Positions 47,064-58,600 of a stretch of DNA of 64,000 nucleotides are shown piece by piece. The translations under genes were made by a program, and so were the position numbers. The stretch is taken from the NCBI GenBank assembly GCA_028583405.1, contig CM053258.1:1370824-1434823 (forward strand), given 5' to 3'. The first letter of the stretch is position 1; the number at the start of each line of letters is the position of its first letter. The stretch comes from Pogonophryne albipinna. Taxonomy: Eukaryota; Chordata; Actinopteri; Perciformes; Artedidraconidae. The notes beneath the pieces were generated by a model that was given only the letters and a program-made list of their open reading frames with translations, ran no database searches and had not been told where the DNA came from.

Positions 47064-47935
47064 AGACGGAGAAGTACTCAGATCTTACTGGATTAAAAGT
47101 AGAAGTACTCAGATCTTACTTGATTAAAAGTAGAAGTACCCAGATATTGTACTTGATTAAAAGTAGAAGTACTCTGATCTTGTACCTGATTAAAAGTACA
47201 AGTATTCAGATCTTTTACTTGAGTAAAAGTAGAAGTACTCAGGTCTTGTACTTGAGTAAAAGTAGAAGTACTCAGATCTTACTGGATTAAAAGTAGAAGT
47301 ACTCAGATCTTACTTGATTAAAAGTAGAAGTACCCAGATATTGTACTTGATTAAAAGTAGAAGTACTCTGATCTTGTACTTGAGTAAAAGTAGAAGTACT
47401 CAGATCTTGTACTTGAGTAAAAGTAGAAGTACTCAGATCTTGTACTTGAGTAAAAGTAGAAGTACTCAGATCTTGTACTTAGTAAAAGTAAAAGTACTCA
47501 GGTCTTGTACTTGAGTAAAAATAGAAGTACTCAGATATTGTACTTGAGTAAAAGTAGAAGTACTCAGATCTTGTACTTGAGTAAAAGTAGAAGTACTCAG
47601 ATCTTGTTCTTGAGTAAAAGTAGAAGTACCAGAGTGTAGGAATACTCTGTTACAGTAAAAGTCCTGCATTCAAAATGTTCCTCAAGTGAAAGTAGAAAAG
47701 TATTCTCATCAAAATATAGTGAAAGACAGTGAAAGTAGTCGTTGTGCAGATTGGTCCATTTCAGAATAATATATATGATATGTTTTATAATGATTGATCT
47801 TGAAAGTGTTCTCAAAGCTGGTGAAGGTGCAGCTAGTCTGAATGACTTTGTAGACTGCAGGGTAGCTTGTGAATCTACTCAAGTACTACACTAAAGTACA
47901 GTAGCCTACTTGAGACAATCTACAGTACTTAGTTA
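47064..47935 (-). mobile_element. Fish MITE with 33-bp minisatellite (about 17 units), reversed
   Basis: 47070-47640 is an array of AAAAGTAGAAGTACTCAGAT plus CTTGTACTTGAGT. 47640-47930 is the MITE interior in reverse of 26815-27100, ending ...CTTAGTTACTTCCCAC. Compared with the 26.8-kb copy the array is shorter and more irregular. Confidence 0.9.
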
Positions 47936-47943
47936 CTTCCCAC

Positions 47944-48707
47944 CAGTGGCGGCGCCAGAGATTTTCTCTAGGGGGTGCTGTGGGGTAGCTTGACGTTTCA
48001 TAGAGGGTGCTCAACATTAAGGGTTTCCCATTAATGCACCAGCGTTACAGTTGCATTTTCTACTGCAACACTCTCCACACGCACACAGTGTACCCGCGAC
48101 TGTTACAATGAAGGCTCGATAATCAGCTCACGGCATATAGGTGTAATCAGGGGTAAAGTGCTATTTTTACAAGTGGGGAGTGGATCTCACCTCCTATAGG
48201 AGGGTCCTCACCTCCTCTAGTAGGTTCCGGGGGCATGCTCCCCCGGGAAGATTTTTTTTTAAATATTGAAGTTAAAAGCATCAATCTGGTGCACTTGGAG
48301 AGCCATATTAAGAGATCTATGGATACCTCTCTCAACACCCAGATGAAACAGAACTATAAACATATTTTCTATTTCTTTATAGATATTTTACAAATCACTC
48401 CCCTTTTAAAACAAACCATTTGAGACCCACTGAGATAACTAGACTAACGTGAACTATCTAAACACTGAGAGAGTCCTTTACTTCACCTGAGGTTATCTGA
48501 GACTCTCAGTCTGACAGGAGAGAGTTCTCCCTCCACCTTGTTGTTGAAAAAGCTCCTTATATCCGTTAGCTTGGCTAGTTAGCACCAGATGCTAACCACA
48601 ACGATCTCCGGTAGATAGTAGATACCCACCGGTGCGCGAGCTCTCTCTCTCGCTCGCTCACTCGCGCACGCACACAAAATGGCTCGTGCCACACACACAC
48701 ACACACA

Positions 48708-48746
<39 letters not shown>

Positions 48747-49203
48747 AAGAGCTTGAATGAAACACAGAGACCCAGAAGTAAGCTACTTGTACTCACGAAG
48801 CATATTATGTGCAGAATCCCTCTCGCTTTCAGGTGGTTTTGATTGAGTATCCACACGTGGACGTTTAAGGACTAAAAAACGATCAATTTTTCACTTTGCT
48901 GTTAGCAAATAATTTGGCGCTCTAGCTAACAGGAAGTCACTCAAGTGTCACAAAGTAATTTAGCCAATGGATAAGTCAAAAATCTAATGGGTGCTGGCCA
49001 TTGGCCTAATCATATCACCTGTGTTGGCTTTATGTTTTTGGTCAAACATTTGTTTGTTTCACATTTGCATTGATGTAATCAATAATTTTTCAAATTTAAT
49101 TTTTAAAAAAAAAAAAAAAAATTCTTGGGGGTGCTTAGGGGGTGCTTTGGCAATCCTGGGGGGTGCTTCAGCACCCCCTAGCTCCCCCCTGGCGCCGCCC
49201 CTG
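47944..49203. mobile_element. hAT-like non-autonomous element 1
   Basis: Terminal inverted repeats CAGTGGCGGCGCCAG and CTGGCGCCGCCCCTG (one mismatch in 15). It is flanked by the 8-bp direct repeat CTTCCCAC at 47936-47943 and 49204-49211, the size expected of a hAT target-site duplication. 1260 bp, no transposase. Contains a CA microsatellite (about 48690-48742) and an A run (about 49106-49121). Confidence 0.85.
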
Positions 49204-49211
49204 CTTCCCAC

Positions 49212-50203
49212 CAGGGGCGGCGGGTGCTGTAGGCTAGGGAAGGCTAACCCTTCCCAAATATTTGTGTCACTGCATCCTGGTAAAATACAAATATAATGTA
49301 TAATGTCTGTGTCTTTGACATTAGCGCTGCTAGCCACCTGTGCTCTGTACTACGAAGCCAGTTCAACATATCCTGGATATGTTTGAGTAACAAACAAACT
49401 AACAACAACAAACTAACAAATGAGATCTCGCTAAGCGGTCCTACGACGCTGGTTATCAACTCGGTAAATCAAGCCAGGGTTTCTCTCACCAGCTGAGAGC
49501 GCGTTCACGTGAAAGGGGCGGGGTTAGCTACATTTGACCAATCACAAACAGGGACAAGTGTACTGACAGCGCAGCGTCATACTTCATTAATGAAAAGTAA
49601 ACTAAAATTAGACAAATATGAGCTTTAAACATCCATGACTTAAACATATAATCCAGGATACAAGCCACAGAGTTGCTGCAAGCTGCAAGGTGCAAGGTGC
49701 AAGTTTCCTGCAAGCTGAATACAGAACAACTGGTTAAAAAATAACTAGGCCTACCGAGTGTTTGAAAGCGTATAGTTATGATATCACTGCCCCGTCTAAG
49801 ACACGAGTGGATCTGACTTTAATTACATTTGACTTGAGTGTTTCGTCAACATAATGTGTTGCTTAAAATAATACTTCTGCATACAGTATGTGACACTGTA
49901 AGTGTTGCACGGCCAGATACGGCTGGAGAAGCTGACTCAGATAAGGAGATATATGATATATTATGATATTATATGATCGATGATCTGATTGATGATGTAA
50001 TATGAATGATAAGTGCGACACGTCGGCGTCTTCTCTGCATACGGCAGTTTAAACTGTATTTCCTTTATCCTGTAATATGACTTGAGAGATTTAAACTCCA
50101 CACACTGAGTTGATCTCTTTTCTATAGACGCCGGAGGCGGGCAGCGTCAGGTAAAAAAAGTTATTTAGCCTTCCCAAACCTGAGCCTCACGCGCACGCCT
50201 ATG
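49212..50203. mobile_element. hAT-like non-autonomous element 2
   Basis: Starts CAGGGGCGGCGGGTGCTGTA immediately after the second CTTCCCAC and ends GCGCACGCCTATG before a third CTTCCCAC (50204-50211). The inverted ends match only loosely. The shared 8-bp flank suggests independent insertion into, or next to, the same target. Confidence 0.65.
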
Positions 50204-50350
50204 CTTCCCACCTCTACATGTTTCTCATTCAGTAAAAATACAACTCTCTCCTTTCTTTCCCCTCTCCTCCTCTGAGTGAACTAAAGGAGTTTCTCTTTTT
50301 GCTTTTGTCAGATTCTGATCCAACAGAAACACATCCTGAGTGAACCCAGA

Positions 50351-50353
<3 letters not shown>

Positions 50354-50406
<53 letters not shown>
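50354..50406. repeat. CT/GA microsatellite
   Basis: About 26 CT units in the spacer just before the right arm. Confidence 0.97.
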
Positions 50407-50407
<1 letters not shown>

Positions 50408-50481
50408 AAATATGGTAGCTCCAGCGCGGTGCAGTGGTGACCTTGTTGCATTGTTTGATGGTCCGTGAGAAAGAGATATCA

Positions 50482-52519
50482 AAAGTACACACATCCTTTA
50501 CTCAAGTAGAAGTACAGATACTCGTGTTTAAAAATACTCTGGTGAAAGTAGAAGTACTGACTAAACTTCTTTACTCAAGTAAAAGTAAAGAGGCTTTGAA
50601 ATGTACTTCAGTAAAAAGTACCCATAACTAGCAGCTGTTTTAAAGAGTACCTGACCTCCCTTTATATCAATAGAACAATAATGTCATTGTTAGCTAATGA
50701 ATGTTTCCATGCTGAACAACGGCAACATGACAACGTTTCCATTGGTCCCTCTTCTTTAGAGAAGAGCAGGAAATGATGGATACACGGATCGTGTTCAAAT
50801 CAATAGGCACGCAATGACTCTAAAGAATAATGATCACGCCACCAAACACACATTCAGACTAAAGGAACCAGCTGTTTGGGAAATGAGAGAAGTAGAAAGT
50901 ACAGGTATTTGTGTTCAACATGTAAGAAGTAGAAAGTACAGGTATTTGGGTTCAACATGTAAGAAGTAGAAAGTACAGGTATTTGGGTTCAACATGTAAG
51001 AAGTAGAAAGTACAGGTATTTGGGTTCAACATGTAAGAAGTAGAAAGTACAGGTATTTGAGTTCAACATGTAAGAAGTAGAAAGTACAGGTATTTGGGTT
51101 CAACATGTAAGAAGTAGAAAGTACAGGTATTTGGGTTCAACATGTAAGAAGTAGAAAGTACAGGTATTTGAGTTCAACATGTAAGAAGTAGAAAGTACAG
51201 GTATTTGGGTTCAACATGTAAGAAGTAGAAAGTACAGGTATTTGGGTTCAACATGTAAGAAGTAGAAAGTACAGGTATTTGGGTTCAACATGTAAGAAGT
51301 AGAAAGTACAGGTATTTGAGTTCAACATGTAAGAAGTAGAAAGTACAGGTATTTGGGTTCAACATGTAAGAAGTAGAAAGTACAGGTATTTGGGTTCAAC
51401 ATGTAAGAAGTAGAAAGTACAGGTATTTGAGTTCAACATGTAAGAAGTAGAAAGTACAGGTATTTGGGTTCAACATGTAAGAAGTAGAAAGTACAGGTAT
51501 TTGGGTTCAACATGTAAGAAGTAGAAAGTACAGGTATTTGAGTTCAACATGTAAGAAGTAGAAAGTACAGGTATTTGGGTTCAACATGTAAGAAGTAGAA
51601 AGTACAGGTATTTGGGTTCAACATGTAAGAAGTAGAAAGTACAGGTATTTGGGTTCAACATGTAAGAAGTAGAAAGTACAGGTATTTGAGTTCAACATGT
51701 AAGAAGTAGAAAGTACAGGTATTTGGGTTCAACATGTAAGAAGTAGAAAGTACAGGTATTTGGGTTCAACATGTAAGAAGTAGAAAGTACAGGTATTTGA
51801 GTTCAACATGTAAGAAGTAGAAAGTACAGGTATTTGGGTTCAACATGTAAGAAGTAGAAAGTACAGGTATTTGAGTTCAACATGTAAGAAGTAGAAAGTA
51901 CAGGTATTTGTGTTCAACATGTAAGAAGTAGAAAGTACAGGTATTTGGGTTCAACATGTAAGAAGTAGAAAGTACAGGTATTTGGGTTCAACATGTAAGA
52001 AGTAGAAAGTACAGGTATTTGTGTTCAACATGTAAGAAGTAGAAAGTACAGGTATTTGGGTTCAACATGTAAGAAGTAGAAAGTACAGGTATTTGGGTTC
52101 AACATGTAAGAAGTAGAAAGTACAGGTATTTGGGTTCAACATGTAAGAAGTAGAAAGTACAGGTATTTGAGTTCAACATGTGAGAAGTAGAAAGTACAGG
52201 TATTTGGGTTCAACATGTAAGAAGTAGAAAGTACAGGTATTTGGGTTCAACATGTAAGAAGTAGAAAGTACAGGTATTTGGGTTCAAAATGTAAGAAGTA
52301 GAAAGTACAGGTATTTGAGTTCAACATGTAAGAAGTAGAAAGTACAGGTATTTGAGTTCAAAATGTAAGAAGTAGAAAGTACAGGTATTTGTGTTCAAAA
52401 TGTAAGAAGTCAAAGTAAAAAGTCGTCAGAAAAGGAAGTAGTGGAGTAAAGTACTGATACCAGAAAAATTACTTAAGTACAGTAACGAAGTATTTGTACT
52501 CCACTACTTCCCACCTCTG
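50482..52519 (-). mobile_element. Fish MITE with 37-bp minisatellite (about 41 units), right arm
   Basis: Reverse of 42719-46316, and complete at the inner end where the left copy is truncated (AAGTACACACATCCTTTACT). The array 50890-52410 is more regular than the left-arm array: nearly all units are 37 bp. Confidence 0.93.
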
Positions 52520-54589
52520 CTGTGTTTACATGTAGCCGCTGTTAGCTGTTAGCCGTTAGCAGGAAATGTGTTTTCCTGCCTGGTGTTTGCACTCGGATCT
52601 GAGAGAGGGTTCACTGTGGGATCCAAACATTCCTATCAGAGGGAAAGTGAGAGTTTTAACACTTGTGTTTTTGCAGCTTGGCATGCTACGCAGAACAAGC
52701 TTGTGTTTTTACAAAATGTCTCCATGGACGGTAATGTTGGTCAGCGTCGCTCCCTCCAACACTTCGCTCAACGCTCAAATATCTCAATAAATATTAGATG
52801 GTTTGATGTGAACGTTTGTTCAGAAGTTCATTTCCCAAAAGGATGACGTCTTCTGACTTTAGATAACCTCAGACTTTTGGTCCTGCATTTCGCACGTTCA
52901 CATCTGTGTCTCAATGTTTGCATGGATTTCCATAAGAGGCCCTAATTTTCTCATGTTCAGGTTCAGATTGTTATTTCTTCCTCTGGAGGGAACGCAGGGA
53001 TTTTAGCCTTGGCAGATCATTTACATGCACGAAAACCTACTGAACACAATACAGTCTCCGTCTTATCTGATGATTAATACTTGAATATGTCCTATCAATA
53101 AGAAGCTAGGTGTTGAGTGAGAGTGGCTGGGAAACACTGGCTTGTTTTAATCTTTAAATCATACCAACATGTTGTATATCTACAGTCTTACGTTCTGTTT
53201 TTGAGTATAGACAACTGTTGCTATGAAGACTTTTCTCCTCGCATGTTGGCTGTAGTCTTTGTGATGTGTTCAAGTGGCAGGAAATGGGCTCCCTCAAAAC
53301 TAGTTCTTCATTACAGTTTAAGGACTCCAAACTGATAAGAAATGCCGACTCGCGCTGACTCGTTCTCTGAGAGAAAGGCGACCTGCAGGGTGTCGAGAGC
53401 AGGTCATATTTAACGAAGCAGAACATCTGAGGCCATAACACTCGGTAAAGACGGTATCCATCCCACCTGCTCCCCTCACACACGTGGGTTCTCCTCTAAA
53501 GTCCAAGCTGTCCATCAGCGCGGGACCTTTGAAGTGGTGCCGCGGTGTCGTTTGTTTGTATGCCTCCTTCCCTTTGACTGTCTCAGGGGTTTATAGTTCT
53601 CCTGCTCCATTGCTATGCAGACTTATGGGAGGGCTTTAAGTCTTGTAACAGTCTGATTAAAGCGACTCCGAGGTTAATGTGCACAGAGTCAATCTTTGAT
53701 AACGAGTGTTGAAGTGTAAAGCTGCTACTGTCCTCACAGCTGGGTCTGAACCCGGGTCACGACCCATCCAGAGATCTCAGAGGCTTAGAGGAGGAATACA
53801 CATGAAACACGTGTCAGTAATCAAGAGAGATTTCATTCCTGCAAAGAAATGATCAATGGATGTATTCATTTGAAGTGAGCTGACTTCGAGGTGGGAGGAA
53901 GTTCAGAGGCGGGTATAAGAACAGTTAACCTTTGTTAGTTAACTAATCCTAAAGATGTCATGAGACGAGGACGTTTAAACATATACGAGTATAGCTTTCA
54001 GAAAGATAAACATGTGACATTTGTGTGGTAGGCTGCATAGGGGAAATGTGTGTGTGTTCATTGCAGTGGCTATGCTGTATGAGTACTGCTCAACTATACC
54101 TGTGTTTGATTGATTCCTCTCTGTTTTATTCTTTCATGTTGTGAGTGCTAAATTGCCACAACATTTTGGAGTAGTTGGCTTAAACATATGTGTGTGCTTA
54201 AGAAGCAAAGACACCACACACATATTTGATCAGCAACATGATGCTTTATGTCATCACAACCCAGAACAATACCCCACAAGACTCAAAAGCAATCTAACAA
54301 ACACAAAGTCGGCTTACAAAAGGTCTACTTGCACTTGTATCAGACAAAAAACAACATGATCATCTTAATAAAGTCGTGTAGTGTTCGCCTGATGAATGTA
54401 ATTAGCTCTGTTTTTGGTCTCCACCACCTATTGAGCTGCTAAATGCTCGGCTATGTTCACCTGTAAGTCTCTGCGTCTGAACAGTTATTTTGTTTGTATG
54501 AAAACAGCTTGCTTATGCTGCTGGAAATGAGATTAAACCAAAATGTATCGTACAACCATAACAAGAGCTAAAGGAGGCTAAAAGGCTTA
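52520..54589. other. 3' flank of right-arm cd109
   Basis: Mirror of 40300-42718, without the poly-C segment. No gene recognised. Confidence 0.6.
54125..54130 (-). terminator. cd109: Candidate polyadenylation signal, right-arm cd109
   Basis: AATAAA on the minus strand, mirror of 40758-40763. Here a 606-bp MITE lies between it and the stop codon, so the 3' UTR would be longer. Confidence 0.35.
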
Positions 54590-55195
54590 CTGTACGTCCA
54601 CACGGCAGCTTTAAACAAATCTTCCAACGCTTCTCTGCCCATTGACTTTGAATGGGGATGACGTCACTTTGCCTCGCTTTTCGTCGAACTGCATTGTGGG
54701 GGAGCGAAGCGAAGATTTCCAGGATTTTCAGGATTCAAAAGTTGAGCAATGTTCAACTTTTGAAGCTGAGCTGGAAGCGTCGGCCAATCAAATCCCGTTT
54801 ATGCAAATCTGACAGTAGAAGCGCTAGCCAATCAAACCGCGTGTAAGCAGGGAGAGCCAGACCGCAGTTCATTTCCTCATATTCCAAACGAGAAATTACG
54901 GTAGCAAATCACCCGGTTCTTTACGACCAGAACTATTTACCGGGATACAAACCGGAGGAACCAGCATGGAGGGAGGAGGCAGAGACAGTGGGTGAAACTG
55001 GTAGGTTTTCACCTGTTTGGGGATTTTATATCCAGTTTACTTCGTTTTAACATTGCTATTGCTTTGTATGTCGGGGGCGGGAGATTCATGTGATTGGTTG
55101 TTGGTCGCGTTGCTCGCAAAACATCCCCAAGCTTTCAGAAACGCCCAGCTCCAAGATTTTCAAGATTTTTTCAAAGCTGCTGTGTGGACGTACCG
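54590..55195. mobile_element. PIF/Harbinger-like MITE, right arm only
   Basis: Ends CTGTACGTCCACACGGCAGC and GCTGCTGTGTGGACGTACCG are inverted repeats (about 23 bp with AAAGCT/TTT inside, two mismatches). It is flanked by TTA at 54587-54589 and 55196-55198, the 3-bp target duplication of this superfamily. The matching left-arm site (about 40285) has no insertion. 606 bp, no transposase. Confidence 0.85.
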
Positions 55196-55470
55196 TTAGC
55201 GTTGTTAGCAATAAGACCCCATTTGGCATTACACTCATTTAAATGTCATTTGAACATAAAACAAATATAACCATAAGACATTTGAGACTGTTTATAAGGT
55301 TCATCAGTTCACCGCATCATCAAGGTTTCTACAGATTTAAACTAAGGTCATTTTACAGAAGTTAAACACCGTTAATATGTACGTTATCAGACGACTGTCA
55401 CCAAGGCATTTCTTTAAAAACAAGTTGTTTACACATTTTACATTTTGAACTCTACAAACTAGACTTTTCT

Positions 55471-55673
55471 CTACACGCTGAAGATGGTGATGAAGAGGAG
55501 GAGGAGCAGAGCAGGATATGAGCTGCTCATCAGGAGGTTATGGCCGCAGCTGGAAAAAAGGCTGCCGTCATCAGTTTCCTGAGGTCTGCACTGATCACAG
55601 TCCTCTCCACACAAAGAGCAGGTCGACATGTTTCCTCTCCACTCGGACCGATACGTCCTCAACGTCCTTTGTC
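55471..55673 (-). CDS. cd109: cd109 right-arm last exon (GPI signal)
   Basis: 203 bp like the left copy. The stem reads [16 protein letters not shown] and the tail [16 protein letters not shown]. It has SSCGHN where the left arm has SSGGHN, adding a cysteine next to the predicted omega region. Acceptor CTCTCAG. Confidence 0.95.
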
Positions 55674-58600
55674 CTGAGAGAGAGGGGAGAGGTCAGAGGT
55701 TAGATATGAGCCTGAGTCATGTTATGTTGTTAAAGAGTCCTCTCCTGCTGATGTTCAGGTGTATATCAGTATGTAGTGTCTCTACTTTAAAGAGTCCTCT
55801 CCTGCTGATGTTCAGGTGTATATCAGTGTGTAATGTCTCTACTTTAAAGAGTCCTCTCCTGCTGATGTTCAGGTGTATATCAGTGTGTAGTGTCTCTACT
55901 TTAAAGAGTCCTCTCCTGCTGATGTTCAGGTATATATCAGTATGTAGTGTCTCTACTTTAAAGAGTCCTCTCCTGCTGATGTTCAGGTGTATATCAGTAT
56001 GTAGTGTCTCTACTTTAAAGAGTCCTCTCCTGCTGATGTTCAGGTGTATATCAGTATGTAGTGTCTCTACTTTAAAGAGTCCTCTCCTGCTGAAGTTCAG
56101 GTGTCTATCAGTATGTAGTGTCTCTACTTTAAAGAGTCCTCTCCTGCTGATGTTCAGGAGTATATCAGTATGTAGTGTCTCTACTTTAAAGAGTCCTCTC
56201 CTGCTGATGTTCAGGTGTATATCAGTATGTAGTGTCTCTACTTTAAAGAGTCCTCTCCTGCTGATGTTCAGGTGTATATCAGTATGTAGTGTCTCTACTT
56301 GAAAGAGTCCTCTCCTGCTGATGTTCAGGTGTATATCAGTATGTAGTGTCTCTACTTTAAAGAGTCCTCTCCTGCTGATGTTCAGGTGTATATCAGTATG
56401 TAGTGTCTCTACTTTAAAGAGTCCTCTCCTGCTGATGTTCAGGTATATATCAGTATGTAGTGTCTCTACTTTAAAGAGTCCTCTCCTGCTGATGTTCAGG
56501 TGTATATCAGTATGTAGTGTCTCTACTTTAAAGAGTCCTCTCCTGCTGATGTTCAGGTGTATATCAGTATGTAGTGTCTCTACTTTAAAGAGTCCTCTCC
56601 TGCTGAAGTTCAGGTGTCTATCAGTATGTAGTGTCTCTACTTTAAAGAGTCCTCTCCTGCTGATGTTCAGGAGTATATCAGTATGTAGTGTCTCTACTTT
56701 AAAGAGTCCTCTCCTGCTGATGTTCAGGTGTATATCAGTATGTAGTGTCTCTACTTTAAAGAGTCCTCTCCTGCTGATGTTCAGGTGTATATCAGTATGT
56801 AGTGTCTCTACTTTAAAGAGTCCTCTCCTGCTGATGTTCAGGTGTATATCAGTAGGTAGTGTCTCTACTTGAAAGAGTCCTCTCCTGCTGATGTTCAGGT
56901 GTATATCAGTATGTAGTGTCTCTACTTTAAAGAGTCCTCTCCTGCTGATGTTCAGGTGTATATCAGTATGTAGTGTCTCTACTTTAAAGAGTCCTCTCCT
57001 GCTGATGTTCATGTGTATATCAGTATGTAGTGTCTCTACTTTAAAGAGTCCTCTCCTGCTGATGTTCAGGTGTATATCAGTATGTAGTGTCTCTACTTTA
57101 AAGAGTCCTCTCCTGCTGATGTTCAGGTGTATATCAGTATGTAGTGTCTCTACTTTAAAGAGTCCTCTCCTGCTGATGTTCAGGTATATATCAGTATGTA
57201 GTGTCTCTACTTTAAAGAGTCCTCTCCTGCTGATGTTCAGGTGTATATCAGTATGTAGTGTCTCTACTTTAAAGAGTCCTCTCCTGCTGATGTTCAGGTG
57301 TATATCAGTATGTAGTGTCTCTACTTTAAAGAGTCCTCTCCTGCTGAAGTTCAGGTGTCTATCAGTATGTAGTGTCTCTACTTTAAAGGAGTCCTCTCCT
57401 GCTGATGTTCAGGAGTATATCAGTATGTAGTGTCTCTACTTTAAAGAGTCCTCTCCTGCTGATGTTCAGGTGTATATCAGTATGTAGTGTCTCTACTTGA
57501 AAGAGTCCTCTCCTGCTGATGTTCAGGTGTATATCAGTATGTAGTGTCTCTACTTTAAAGAGTCCTCTCCTGCTGATGTTCAGGTGTATATCAGTATGTA
57601 GTGTCTCTACTTTAAAGAGTCCTCTCCTGCTGATGTTCAGGTGTATATCAGTATGTAGTGTCTCTACTTTAAGGAGTCCTCTCCTGCTGATGTTCAGGTG
57701 TATATCAGTATGTAGTGTCTCTACTTTAAAGAGTTCTCTCCTGCTGATGTTCAGGTGTATATCAGTATGTAGTGTCTCTACTTTAAAGAGTCCTCTCCTG
57801 CTGATGTTCAGGTGTATATCAGTATGTAGTGTCTCTACTTTAAAGAGTCCTCTCCTGCTGATGTTCAGGTGTATATCAGTATGTAGTGTCTCTACTTTAA
57901 AGAGTCCTCTCCTGTTGATGTTCAGGTGTATATCAGTATGTAGTGTCTCTACTTTAAAGAGTCCTCTCCTGCTGATGTCCAGGTGTGTATCAGTATGTAG
58001 TGTCAGTACTTTAAAGAGTCCTCTCCTGCTGATGTTCAGGTGTATATCAGTATGTAGTGTCTCTACTTTAAAGAGTCCTCTCCTGCTGATGTTCAGGTGT
58101 ATATCAGTATTTAGTGTCAGTACTTTAAAGAGTCCTCTCCTGCTGATGTTCAGGTGTATATCAGTATGTAGTGTCTCTACTTTAAAGAGTCCTCTCCTGC
58201 TGATGTTCAGGTGTATATCAGTATGTAGTGTCTCTACTTTAAAGAGTCCTCTCCTGCTGATGTTCAGGTGTATATCAGTATGTAGTGTCTCTACTTTAAA
58301 GAGTTCTCTCCTGCTGATGTTCAGGTGTATATCAGTATGTAGTGTCTCTACTTTAAAGAGTCCTCTCCTGCTGATGTTCAGGTGTATATCAGTATGTAGT
58401 GTCTCTACTTTAAAGAGTCCTCTCCTGCTGATGTTCAGGTGTATATCAGTATGTAGTGTCTCTACTTTAAAGAGTCCTCTCCTGTTGATGTTCAGGTGTA
58501 TATCAGTATGTAGTGTCTCTACTTTAAAGAGTCCTCTCCTGCTGATGTCCAGGTGTATATCAGTATGTAGTGTCAGTACTTTAAAGAGTCCTCTCCTGCT

